Assembly (NCBI GenBank): GCA_015499995.1 | Contig: JADNRV010000171.1 | Location: 44,403-108,402 of the forward strand | DNA length: 64,000 bases | DNA from: Flammula alnicola | Taxonomy: Eukaryota; Basidiomycota; Agaricomycetes; Agaricales; Strophariaceae | Reading direction: 5' to 3' | Part shown: one piece after another, positions 11,250-23,095 of the stretch | Layout: the number at the start of each line of letters is the position of its first letter | How positions within the stretch are numbered: the first letter of the stretch is position 1 | Position numbers and translations under genes: made by a program | Notes under the pieces: generated by a model | What the model saw: only the letters and a program-made list of their open reading frames with translations | Told to the model about the DNA's origin: nothing | Databases searched by the model: none

Positions 11250-12352
11250 TCAATCCATTTTACGTTGCCAAGTTGTGCATCCTCAAGCTCCGAAAACCAA
11301 TAGAGTGAAAAAGCTGCTCATTGGGTGCGTTAAAAACCCAGTGGGAAAAGCTACCAATGGCAGAGACATGAACGAAAGTGAACAGGACATAACAGTTTTG
11401 GCCCCCAACATCAAACGCCTTTTCCCTTCCCGCTCCACCGCCAATACTACATACGAGTCTTGAGTGGAGATTTCGTTCTTACCTCCATGATACTTATCTT
11501 GTTCGTATGATTCCTCGGCCATCCGTGCACAGTCAAGCAAAGCCCGAGCTATCAGCCAATACCTACCGCTCAACTCCCCAAGTAGAAAGCAGAATAAAGA
11601 CAAAGATATAGACAACAGGAAGAAAGATGGTATCAGGCGGCCCATGCGACAGTGCGCGAACGACTTGAAGCAACTGGACGGAAGTATTTGGATCCGAAAC
11701 CAGGAATGAATATTAAGGTGTCCATGTTCCATTAAGCAATCACGGTGCAAGTCTAGGATGGTCAACAGAAGTAAGCTGGGATCAGGAGCCGAATCGAGAG
11801 CGAGCGAGAGTTCCCAGACTTACTATAGTCGGCGGTTCTTGATGTTTTCAGTCGCTGAGGATCGAGAGGACAGACGAGAGAGGGCAGAGACAAAGAAAGA
11901 AGAGATGAAAACAAAGAAAGGAAATGGTTGTGAGAAGAGATAGAAAAGGCGGGGCAAATTAACGACCATACAGGGCCCGGAACTTACAAGAGAAAAGGTT
12001 GGGAGAGACTGCAGAAGTTTTTATGGACGAGGCAGCAAGGCGAGATCCAGAAAGGAAGCAGGCATGAAATGGAGAAACGTTAACAACCAGATATGGAAGA
12101 GTCAGGAAGACGCACGTAGGCGATATACGTCTGGGACTACGTCGTTCTTGACGACTCGGATGCGTTGCACTTGAGGCGATCGTCGGCAGATCTGGCAGAC
12201 GCGACTTGAAGCAGAGAGCCTTCGAAAGATTTACTGCTGGGCGGGGTCGTCCAAGATAAGAGGGGAAGAGTGATGAGAACAAGGACGGGCGAATGAGGAC
12301 GGCTTTATATACCCAAAGCTGGTGGCTGACTAGGACTGGCGGGTGGCTGACA
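11250..12352 (-). repeat. Inverted repeat, left arm
   Basis: Read on the minus strand, this arm matches 14054-15165 of the plus strand almost base for base over about 1.07 kb, with scattered substitutions and small indels; similarity fades below 11280. It starts with a CAGCCAC-rich segment, then a TATA box (TATATAAAG near 12305-12313), a pyrimidine-rich leader, several splice-like GTAAGT/TAG signals and a 160-codon open frame (11765-11283). That frame is not convincing as a protein: it is rich in Ser, Leu and Phe and the complementary strand is open too. It could be a duplicated promoter and leader of a gene, or a non-autonomous element. Confidence 0.8.
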
Positions 12353-12777
12353 TTCATTCACGGAAGTGATCGTGGAGCTACGTATATGACGTCTCAGCTG
12401 GATTTAAAACTCGGCTGGTTCGCATGCGGCCTCAGGTATATATCGCCAACCAACATAATTCTGCCTGGTAAGTTGCCGTCAAAGTGCCGTCGTACAGCAG
12501 CCCAAGGATCCAAGGAAAGAAAAAAAATCAGTGCAGTGATTCGCGCTCTGCAGGAGGTATAAGTTAGATAATACAATAGATTACAGACGAGTTCCGTGAT
12601 GAGGGATAACTTTTGAGGACGAGGTCGGAGCTAGGCAAGGCGCTTCAGACTTCGTAAGCTTTAGTGAGGGCGCTAAGTATTTGTTTGGTTTAGATGCCAT
12701 AACACAATAGCCGGAAACTTTTTCACACATGGACACGGCCGGCATGAACCATCCTTTGCTGCTCAAAATTCGTCAAA

Positions 12778-13668
12778 ATGTCGATGCAAGTGGTCCCCGC
12801 ATTGACAAGACACTCTCTAACTCGCTTTCAACGCGCTCCGAAAATCTTGAGAAAGCTACGGAGAAATCCCAAAACCGGCCTTCCACAACCCCACGTCAAA
12901 ATTGTGACACGCGAATTCGCGCCGTGTCGTCTGGAGGACCACTACCACACAACTCTCAAGGATGACCTTATGTACATGACCTATAAACATGAGATCGGAG
13001 AACGTCCACCACCGCGTCAAATTCGCCTCACCTTCGACCCAGAGGATCCATACACGAAGCATCGACACAACCCACCTGTTGGTGGTTCGCAAATACACAA
13101 AAAGCCAGCGCCCCCTTCTTCACCTGACAATGTCGTGCGCCTGGAGAAGATCCAATTGCATACGATGGTGAAAGAAGCTGTGGCAAATAAGTCTCATCTG
13201 CTGGGTGCGATGATGCAGATGAAAGCGTTGACAGGGGAGTCATTCCAGGGTGGAGGTCAGCATGCTGTGGAGGGCGTTCAAGTCGTGCGGGCGAAAAAGT
13301 CTGTCGGAGGCTGGGTAAGGCCTGGTGTCCCCGTCGGTGTGAAGGTCGACCTGAAAGGCCAGGCCATGTACGACTTTTTGGGAACCTTGGTGGAATTCGT
13401 CCTTCCTCGACTACGTGATTTCTCCGGCGTCGTCCTTCCGCCTCAATCCTCCTCGATAAAGACACCGAGTGCTGTCGCAGGTGTCGTCTCTTTCGGTCTT
13501 CCCCCAAATGCTCTTGTCTTCTTCCCACAAATCGAGGTCAACGTCGACGCGTACCCGAAATTATATGGCATGCATATGCACTTCGTGACGAACGCTACTG
13601 GCGTAGGTGCACAAGATCGTGCAAGGGCTCTAGTGTCAGGCTTCCAAGTGCCTTTTGTTCGGAGATAG
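12778..13668 (+). CDS. MRPL7: Mitochondrial large-subunit ribosomal protein uL5m (Mrpl7 family)
   Basis: A single uninterrupted frame of 296 codons. The N-terminus is basic and Arg/Leu-rich, as in a mitochondrial presequence. The L5 core follows from about residue 120, starting with VRLEKIQLHTMVKEA, then an ALTG motif, the loop VRAKKSVGGWVRPGVPVGVKV and the C-terminal domain (DFLGTLVEFVLPRLRDF, VSFGL, MHMHFVTNA). uL5 sits in the central protuberance of the large subunit and contacts 5S rRNA in bacteria, or its functional substitute in mitoribosomes. The start at 12778 is followed by a second in-frame ATG two codons later. The gene is intronless and lies in the 1.7-kb spacer of the inverted repeat, which may affect its stability or expression; that is an inference. 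Confidence 0.88.
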   Translation: MSMQVVPALTRHSLTRFQRAPKILRKLRRNPKTGLPQPHVKIVTREFAPCRLEDHYHTTLKDDLMYMTYKHEIGERPPPRQIRLTFDPEDPYTKHRHNPPVGGSQIHKKPAPPSSPDNVVRLEKIQLHTMVKEAVANKSHLLGAMMQMKALTGESFQGGGQHAVEGVQVVRAKKSVGGWVRPGVPVGVKVDLKGQAMYDFLGTLVEFVLPRLRDFSGVVLPPQSSSIKTPSAVAGVVSFGLPPNALVFFPQIEVNVDAYPKLYGMHMHFVTNATGVGAQDRARALVSGFQVPFVRR

Positions 13669-14053
13669 TTTATTGTGAGCAAGCTTCATGTTTTCAACCC
13701 ACTTCCAGGACGAGTTGACTCAAATCTCTCCGTTCAGATCAGCTATGTTTATTCCACTCCTAAATTTAATGCCATAATCCTCTATAAACAAGTAGAATGA
13801 GAAACAAGCACGTCAACGAGGATTCAGGCTAATGGATGTGATAGTGCGAATAACGCGGTTAAACAGATCAAGAACGATTAGGAGGTAATGTCTTCCAGGA
13901 ATGCAACGCAACGGAGAATGAGCGATACAGAGAAGAGAGTCACGGTCTACAATGACACGCGCTGACTGCCCCCCGAACGTTACCTTCTGTTCTTGCTCAG
14001 TTGACGCCGATATTTTACAGAGTGCATGTGTCTCAATTGCTGGTGTGCTGGGC

Positions 14054-15165
14054 TGTCAGCCACTCGCCAGTCCTAGTCAGCCACCAGCTTTGGGTATATA
14101 AAGCCGTCCTCATTCGCCCGTCCTTGTTCTCATCACTCTTCCCCTCTTATCTTGGACGACCCCGCCCAGCAGTAAATCTTTCGAAGGCTCTCTGCTTCAA
14201 GTCGCGTCTGCCAGATCTGCCGACGATCGCCTCAAGTGCAACGCATCCGAGTCGTCAAGAACGACGTGGTCCCAGACGTATATCGCCTACGTGCGTCTTC
14301 CTGACTCTTCCATATCTGGTTGTTAACGTTTCTCCATTTCATGCCTGCTTTCTTTCTGGGTCTCGCCTTGCTGCGTCGTCCGTGAAAACTTCTGCAGTCT
14401 CTCCATACCTTTTCTCTTGTAAGTTCCGGGGCCTGCATGGTCGTTAATTGTCCCCGCCTTTTCTATCTCTTCTCACAACCATTTCCTTTCTTTCCTTTCA
14501 TCTCTTCTTTCTTTGTCTCTGTCCTCTCTCGTCTGTCCTCTCGATCCTCAGCGACTGAAAACATCAAGAACCCCCGACTATAGTAAGTCTGGGAACTCTC
14601 GCTCGCTCTCGATTCGGCTCCTGATCCCAGCTTACTTCTGTTGACCATCCTAGACTTGCACCGTGATTGCTTAATGGAATATGGACGCCTTAATAATTTT
14701 CATTCCTGGTTTCGGATCCAAATACTTCCGTCCAGTTGCTTCAAGTCATTCGCGCACTGTCGCATGGGCCGCCTGATGATATCTTTCTTCCTGTTGTCTT
14801 TATCTTTGTCTTTATTCTGCTTTCTACTTGGGGAGTTGAGCGGTAGGTATTGGCTGATAGCTCGGGCTTTGCTTGACTGTGCACGGATGGCCGAGGAATC
14901 ATACGAACAAGATAAGCATCATGGAGGTAAGAACGAAATATCCCCTCAAGACTCGTATGTAGTATTGGAGGCGGGGCAAGAAGGGAGAAGGCGGTTGATG
15001 TTGAGGGCCAAAACTGTTATGTCCTGTTCACTTTCGTTCATGTCTCTGCCATTGGTAGCTTTTCCCACTGGGTTTTTAACGCACCCAATGAGCAGCCTTT
15101 TTACTCTATCGATGACTCTGGTCTTTCGGAGCTTGAGGATAAAACGCAACGGAGAATGGATTGAG
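14054..15165 (+). repeat. Inverted repeat, right arm
   Basis: This is the near-identical mirror copy of 11250-12352. It begins TGTCAGCCAC, has the same TATA box (TATATAAAG at 14095-14103), a CT-rich leader (about 14455-14535) and splice-like signals. A frame at 14641-15321 runs through the arm and past its end. Up to the arm end the translations of the two arms differ at only a handful of positions. Both arms' promoter-like segments point away from uL5m. No known transposase, polymerase or domain was recognised. Confidence 0.8.
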
Positions 15166-15544
15166 CGAATCATTCAGTACAATGGACCTCCTTATAATTG
15201 CGCTCGATTACCGCCAGAGTTGCTTCGATTCATTTACGATAATGAATTCAGATACTATCATAATTATCCATGGACGAGTGGAATGAGATATAAACGAGTC
15301 AAGAAAAATCAATGCCAATGAGTGTGATGGAGTGTACTTTATAATACGATGCGGATGTTAAGTGTAAAAGGATTGAAAGTGGCTGGGGAGTTATATCTTC
15401 CAGCGAGCTATAAAAAAAGGATCATAGGCAAAGGAGAAAAAAGATAAGGGGATTATAATATACACCGCAGAGCCTTTAAAAAGTCTCTTGCGTACTTCGA
15501 TCCACAGGAGTCTCAAAATGCATGTCACCTGAACGCACTGAATC
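15166..15544. other. Spacer between the repeat arm and the septation kinase gene
   Basis: It contains the tail of the frame that crosses the right arm, with an LPPELLRF segment before a stop at 15319-15321, then AT-rich sequence. No gene was assigned. Confidence 0.4.
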
Positions 15545-18500
15545 TCACCACTTGCTATTACCCCCCGCTCCATTCGTGTTGGTATTTTGCCATGGTATTT
15601 CGCCTAATCGCTGCCTGGCAGAGGCAGAGACGGGCCTCGCGGACCCAGTGGTCCGCGTCTTTCCACCTCCACCTCCAGATATATCCCTTGTGTGCAGCCT
15701 GGGCAACGGACTCTCCAAAGACGAAAGTCCAAGCTGATTGTTGACATTTACGCTCACGAGCGGTGTCGAGCTCGCCTCTGACGCTGTACGTCGCAGTCTC
15801 TTGGGAGCAAGGCCCGAGGTGCCCTTTTGCTGCGACTGCGATGACGATAGGTCTACGGACGCACTGGCCGAGGTTTTGGTCCTCGTACCGGCGGGTTTCA
15901 ATGCTGGTTTGAGTGCAGGCACGATCTCTCTTGCTAATTCTCTGACGAGCACCGCACCATCTCCGCCTCCTCGGCTCAGCTTTTCCACAACGCCCAATAG
16001 ACCGTACCGCTCAACAAGCATTGCGCGATTAGGATGCACGTCGCAAACACCTCTGAGGATGCGCAACAAGTTGAGTCGAACAACGGCCTTGCTGTTCTGC
16101 CCCAGCCTATCGATGATACGCTTGAAGAAGGCAGAGGACTTGGTCATGGCGATCGTCACAGGAGTGGATAGCCTGGTGATTTTCAAGAAAGGATCGAGGA
16201 GATTCTCGAATGAATTGGCTTTAGAAGACACGAAACACTTGAGAAGAGAGTCGATGGATTCTTGTTTTAGTAGTTCGTCTTCGACGCGAGCAGTTTCGTC
16301 TTGCAGCCATGAGAGAATGGATTCGAGGGCGCTGATCTGGAAGTACGGGTCGTCCAAAAGTTTGACGTACATCGTAAGACCGTCATGTTGCCATAATAAT
16401 GTTCGGCAACTTTTTCCGGCGCTGGCAAGGTCGCACAGGATAGGCAACGCGAACTGTTTGAGAGGCGAACTGGTCTCGATGACGCGTTTGAGGCATGGGA
16501 TGATCCCGGCTTGAGCCGCTTCTTCTTGCCGCGACTTGTTAAGACGGCACAGATTATAGCAGGTTTGGAAGACATGATTTGAGATTTCCTATGATAAAGG
16601 GGCTTTAAGACGCAGCCACACTCTTGGCTAAAGTCGCACTTACAGTACTATGTGGCCCAGCTGACTGTTCCTCTAGAATGCGAATGAGAACCTCTAATGC
16701 ATTGGCATTCTGGAGAACTTCGAGCAATGTGGCATTCATGGACAGGTGCTTGACGGCCTTCAACATCTGGACGAGACACTCCGGCTCCAGCAACTCGCAA
16801 GCTCGTAAAAGTCCTGTGGAGCGTAATAGTCATCAATACCCAAAGTCATAGCAAAACATCTGTTTCACAACTTACGTCGAACAACTTTCCTTGTACCCAA
16901 TGCATTACGCACATGGATATCCGACTGCGAGACCTGTGAAAACACGAGAAGAATTTGGATGACCTTCATCTTCGTGTCCATGGTGGGTGTTTCGCGAATC
17001 GCCATAACGTTGAGGAGCGCAGCGGAGAGAGGATCCAGGAGACCCTCGCGGATGAACATGCGGCAGAAATCGTTCTTCGTCGTCGGACTCTGAAGTTCGA
17101 AAACGCTCCCAATGCCGTTGAGAGCATGTTCTACGAGTTCTGTTTGTTCGCTGTAGTCTTCGTCTAGGAGATCAACTAGAACTTTGAGACCGCGGCATCT
17201 ACGGAGTCATGAGCATCTGGCAATGCAGGAAAAATACGGTCTGAAAACACTCACGAAATAAACATTTGAAGAGTAAGGACAGAGGTATGACACAAGAGTC
17301 GAATGAAATTGGAGGCTTCCAGTCGACATTCCGATGGATACTTTTTAGACGTGAATTCTATCACAGAGGTTAGATCATACCATCCGGACAAGAAGCGGCT
17401 AACTCACCCATCATCACAGGAATACCACTACATCAAAGGTGTTAATTAAGATATATGCCGACATATGTGTTTCTGGTAACTCACCCAATCAAGCAGAAAC
17501 TTTCAAGGAAACCGAGGTCCTCTGTCACCAACTGCGAGTAAAAAAAGATCTATAAGTCACTTCCGATTTTCTGCAACAAAATAGACGAACCAAATTGATG
17601 ATTTGCAGCAACTTCATGATGACCTCTCTCGAACAACGACCCTCCAATACTTCCAAGATAGCAAGCATGCCATGCGACGAAACCAATTGGACTTGCATTT
17701 CGGGTGCCTCAGTCATGATATTGAGCTGGCAACAACCGAATTAACTGTAAGGTCTCTAGAACAAATTACATTCTACTCACCAGTTGGTCGCAAGCATCCC
17801 GAAGCTGGAAGTCTGGAGCTGAAGGAGTAAGCTCGTCGATGAGCTGGTTGACGGTATTAGTCAGTCTTGCATATTTGTCACGTTGGAGATTGGCTTCTAG
17901 GTCGTCTTCAGAGAACCCTTCATCGATCTTCAAAGAAACAGTCAAGCAACGCAAAGCACTTTTGTCGATGAGCCATACCTCCGCGAACGGATCCTCTTCA
18001 TTCCAATCATCGCCAAGCTAGTGCAGAAATATCAGCATACATGACGCTGTTGAGACGGACATCCACACACCCATGATTTATCCGATAACCTAGTATTCAG
18101 CTGCAAGGTCTGCATTGGCTGCTCCATGGCTAATACACCGTGCATCAGCTCAATTCGTTCAAGCGAGTAGGTGGTAAAACTCCTTGCCAACATCCAAGTC
18201 GAAAAAGAAAACTTACAGGTTGCATTAACCTTCCCAAACACGTCTTCGTAATCCTCCTCGTCATCTTCAGCATACTTCCCAAACTCCGCCTGGTTCTGCG
18301 CCTTCTTCGCCTCGGCGCGTCCAAACGAGCCTGCATTCGCTATCGGCGCACTCGCTAGTGACCCTGACCGAGAATGCGAGCCAGAGGAAGGTCCCAAGGA
18401 ACCGAGAGGGCTGATAGACGGCCGCGAGGCTTTCCTCGACAAACCTGGGAGGGGGGCAGACACAGGCCCTGGGCCGGCGGCTGCGGCGAGCCCGATGGTC

Positions 18501-20634
18501 TTGATGTCGTCGGGATGGAAGAGACCACGTCTAATAGAGTTTCTCATCTGCAATGGTCGTAATATTCAATTTCTCTTCTCGAAATCTATCCAGAGAAGGG
18601 CTTTACGAAACGAACCTTGAAGTCTGCCACCTTCTCCTGCAACCGCGCTTCATCTTCCTCTGTTGCGAGGTCTGAATAGTCCTCGACTATGGGTTGTATT
18701 TCCGACGCCGGCGGTTGAGCAAGTGGGATTGTATTGTGTAAAGGGCTGCGATTCGGACGAATAGTTTGCGCATTATCTTCTATTTCATGTCGATCATCGT
18801 CGGATGATGTTTTTTCCAGTGCTATACAATATATCAGAATGGCAGGCAAAATGCACCCTATGAGAAATTTACGCACCGTGGAGCTTTGTGAACGAGATTC
18901 CTTCCTCGAAGTCGTCGTCCCAATTATCGGTCTGCTCTTCTGGAGGCTGTAGTACGAAGGCAAGTGGTTGAATCTTCTCGACGAGGTTAATTCCAGCCTT
19001 GCTGCTCGGCGCAGGTCCACTCTTCCAACCTGACGGTCCAGAGGATGGTCCACTGCCAACAGATGGTAATGATGTCGACTGAGGGATCTCCGAGGATCGA
19101 TGTTGCGTAGGCGAGCTTGGACGTGGAGTTCTTGAGGGATGCTTTGAGGGTTTCGAAGGAGCTATTAGACGAGAAAGAGGTAATGACGTTGAGCTTCGCG
19201 GAGTTCCAAGGACGGCGTTAACCAGATCAAAGACCGAAAGACGGACTCACATTTCAAGGCCTCATTCCATTCCTGGACCTTCAAAACCGCCTCGTCATAG
19301 TTATAATTCGAGTGCCTCTTTTGTCCACCGCCCCCCTCTGCGCCTGCCGGCCTCTCGCCCGCACTATCTCCCGACCTGTCCTTGCCGTCCGCCATCTGCT
19401 TGCGTGCTGACACCATCCACGGGTGCTTTAGAAGCTTCTTGGCCGATATTCGCAAGTTACAGTCCTTTTGGAAACAATGGTAGAGGAAGTCCTTGACGAT
19501 GGGTGAAGCACCTTCGGGTATGGGCGGACAATCGTCTTGAACTATGCGGAAGAGTGCAGGCATTGGGTCGAGGGTGTGATAAGGAGGGTGCCCTTCGAGA
19601 AGCTCGATCACCACGCAGCCAACACTCCTGTAACGGTGGGTAAGCTCGCAGGTCAATCAGAGCAACCTTAGCGACCGTACCATACATCTGAAGCAGTGGT
19701 GGCTCCAGATTGTTCGATCACCTCAGGAGCCACTGTGCGCAATTTAAAAAATCAATCAAAGCTTCAAAGATAAAACAACGCATGTACGCACTCCAATAAG
19801 GACTCCCAACGACAGCACCATCTTGCACACCACCAGTCTTCGCAGCCACTCCAAAATCCGCCAACTTCACAGTCCCATCTTTATTGGTGAGGATATTGGC
19901 CCCTTTAATGTCACGATGGATCACACCCTGATCATGGAGATAGACGAGTCCTTCCAGCACCTGCGAGATGTAAACCGCGACCAAGCTTTCAGGAAACTTG
20001 CCAAATCGTTTGGATATATTATGCAGGGATCCATTCTCGCAGAACCTATGGCGAAAATTCAGAGATCGTCGAAGAGAAGAAAAAGAAGATCGGATATACT
20101 CAAGGATGATATAAAGAAATTCTCGTGTCTTGACGAATCCTTTATACTTGACGATGTTGGGGTGCTAGAGTGAAGTCTCGGCAAGATAGATCGGAGCGCG
20201 TAAGATCGCGAAGCTCACATTCAAGTTCTTGAGTAGATCGATCTCGGACTATAAAGTGATTCCATGAATGAATATTCGACGAACTGAGCAAGCAATCGCC
20301 AGTCGGTGGTAGCATGCCACTCACCATGATCTCAGGAAGTTCGCCCTTCGGTATGTTGCTCAATTGGATCTCTTTCACGGCAACAGTTTCTCCAGTCGCC
20401 CAATTCAGCGCTCCTGTTGGAAGATATAGATTTTAAGAGAGGGGACGAGGAAGAACACGCACGGTAGACCTGTCCGAATGCTCCTTTCCCAAGCGAATCA
20501 CCGAGTTGCTAACACACCAGATTTCAACTACATTTACGTGGAATACAGGTAGGACCACTACGCACATAATCATTGAGAGATTTGGAGCTTCCAGGCTTTG
20601 GCGCCGAAGTAGAACTCGGTCTGGAGGATGTCAT
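15545..20634 (-). CDS. Septation-initiation network protein kinase (Cdc7/SepH type)
   Basis: A multi-exon gene starting at ATG 20634; the first twelve exons were followed through matching splice phases (20634-20566, 20508-20463, 20413-20325, 20248-20219, 20164-20100, 20045-19792, 19732-19681, 19627-19251, 19161-18877, 18821-18616, 18547-18217, about 18128-18075). The N-terminal kinase domain has the Gly loop [28 protein letters not shown] and the activation end PYWMAPEV. A Ser/Pro-rich linker follows with [10 protein letters not shown], then an ARM/HEAT-type helical repeat region (about 17950-15950) and a basic Ser-rich tail ending at 15545. Total length is roughly 1,250 residues. Kinase first and ARM repeats after is the plan of fission-yeast Cdc7 and Aspergillus SepH, which act at the spindle pole body to trigger septum formation. 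The frame appears intact. The downstream exon joints are approximate. Confidence 0.85.
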
Positions 20635-22092
20635 GGTCGTCGCCTATGTGGTTGTACAATGCAGTCGTAGAATTTCCCAGCTGTTGGTCTGGAATAATTA
20701 AGGAGTGGCGCGGTGGGCGGGCTTGAATAAAGAGGAGATGGTGGGGGAGAAAAGGGAGTAAAACGCGCTTTTAGTCGCGTCCTGCGCTGACCACAAGAGT
20801 GCACATATGGGTGTTCCGTGAAACGAAGGCCGGCACCGATTGTGGCAAGTTTGGCAACAGCACTGAAATGGTCGCTTTCTCTCTCTTCCCCCTACTTACC
20901 TCCTTTCCGACTCTTGGGCTGTGCGAATACACCCTCGGAATTCTCACACCGTCAACTATCTAGAATTTGCTCGAGTCATCTGACGCCGCCTTCTGCTCTA
21001 CAAGTTGACTCCAGTAGCTCTGCACGGCGGCAAATTTAGCTCGACGACCTCGGTCTCAATAGTATGCTAGAAAAGCAGAGACGCGGTGAAGCACTTAGGC
21101 TGGATATACCACCTGGGGCCTCTGCCCTGCTCATGCCGGCGGTCTAGTGAATGACGTCGAGTGCGTCTCGGTTAAGCAGTCGACCTAGGGTTATAAACGT
21201 CATTTCCGATGAACAGCCTTGATCGCAGTTGAAGGGCCCCTGCGCGCTTTCGTGGTCGTACAATGGGAGATGACTCAGTGCTCTGTTCGTGGATCTAGGC
21301 TAGCCATTGTGTGACCATTTTGTCAAATACATAACAAGATCTCTACTAAACCACCGCCTTTCTGCTTCATGCTGAAGTGAGTCCTCCAACCTTCATGGAG
21401 CCTTTGGTGGTTCAACATCTAGAGAATAAATATTCTCTAACAGATCCTCTGATTATGATAGCACTAATACTGGTTCACTTGTATTTTGAATATACTTAGT
21501 ATCACGAGAGGAAAGTGCAACTTTCCTGCGGCAAGGAGCGGGCATGGTTCGCTAAGCTTAACAAGTCATAGCCAGTCGTAACGAATTCAAGTCTGGCAAA
21601 GATAAATTGAAATAGCTGAATAACTACTTTATTCAATTTATTGTGGAACTAGCAAGTTGCGACGTCAGGAAGATGGCCATGTTCCACTGTTAATACTACT
21701 AGCTTCAAGGCCTCGAAATTAAACATGTGTCGTAATGAAAATCACTGTCATTTGTGTGCGCTTATTCCCTGTCCATGCCAGTGCTGACTGTGACGTTGAA
21801 AGTCAAACGTTGAGTTGAAACTTGACTTTTCCTTGAAATATATCTAGAGTCGGAAGGAAGCTTGAAAAAGTCGATGTCTCGCCCTCTAAGCAGGGACCAA
21901 TTCTAGGGACCCAGGATACTCCTTCGCATCTTCCTCCTCACTCATTTCATTCTGCCCTCCATTCTTATTCTGCCAGAAACGATGGTTATCTTATCAAGCA
22001 GCCTATAACACATCAAATTTGAACACAGAGTCTACTGGTAAATGTTTCGGTCAGCTATAGACAGTTTCAATCCACCTTCTTTTTATTCGGAA
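20635..22092. other. Intergenic, 1.46 kb
   Basis: This is the promoter side of the kinase gene and the 3' flank of the next gene. It is AT-rich in 21300-22080. No supported coding region, RNA gene or repeat was seen. Confidence 0.5.
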
Positions 22093-23078
22093 TCATGCCT
22101 GAGGTCCTATCTGAGCTGCATTGACATATCTGTTAGAGCACGAAGAGAGACATACAATAGAAGCCTTGAAAGCTTCGAAGCATTGTAGGACAATACGCCG
22201 ATTGTCCAATGGGCGCATACCATCAGAGAAGTAGCTCTCCACATCGCAGACAGGTGGGACGCACTTTAGGACAATGGTCTCATCTTCAGGGAAGGTCGCA
22301 GTGACAAGGGCATCAAGAAGCTTGGTCGAAACCGGGATGCGATAGAAGATCGGGGCAGTCCCGACCATGATGATGCCCAGCATTAACGTAGGCGGCAGGG
22401 CTGGAAGACCTGCTCGCGTACGGCGAAAGTTGTTTTGATAAAACGCGGCGATGGCTTCAGCGATGAGCTGTGGTTCAGGGTCCTCGGTCGATTCACTGCA
22501 CTGCGTAGTTCGTTAGCCATCGAACAGTAGCTTAAATCTTCATGTCAAAGAAAACTTACCTTACCTTCGTGTACAAGAAGAAGATAATCCGAATCGTTCA
22601 TCACGCACACGTCAGCCTTAGCGTCAACGCGCTTCCCCGCCATGTAGAATGAAATCACCTTCCTCAGGCGGATCAGGCGATCTTCGTCATCATAATCCAA
22701 CATGCGTAGAATGAATGCAGCAAAGTCATCAACAGCGGATTCTTCAGATGTTGCCTTCTCTGCCACCTTCAGGTACTGAAAGAATTGTCGGTCACTCTTC
22801 GGCAGATGCTCATCCGGCATGACCAGGTTGTTGAGGATCGTTGGAGAAACAGGCGCTGGTGGGAGCTCCGTGCGGCCGAAAAATGCAGAGACAGTGGCAG
22901 GAACCACCGAGATATTAAAAGCTAGAAGCTCGTTCTTCGTCCAGCTACTGCCCGACTTGGCGGATCGTACAAGGGTTGCCATAATGTCTGCGTGATGACC
23001 AGAGGTGAATACAAGTCGGACGGTGTCCTTTTTATCTGATCTTATCGTTTGATCCGCGAAACTTTTCAAACTATTCAA
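22093..23078 (-). CDS. Protein of unknown function (apparent mushroom-restricted family)
   Basis: Exon 1 runs from ATG 23078 to about 22560. After one short intron, exon 2 starts near 22506 and runs to a stop at 22093; a further small intron (GTATGT...TGCAG, about 22160-22110) could change the last residues. Landmarks are FADQTIRSDKKDTVRLVFTS near the start, a DDFAAFILRMLDYDDE segment, AKADVCVMNDSDYLLLVHEGK before the intron, and MVGTAPIFYRIPV and MRPLDNRRIVLQCFEAFKA in exon 2. I recall similar sequences as expanded families in Agaricomycetes, without a known function. No signal peptide, membrane segment or catalytic motif is evident. The upstream ATG faces a divergent gene. Confidence 0.65.
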
Positions 23079-23095
23079 GGCGTGGCACCGCTAAT

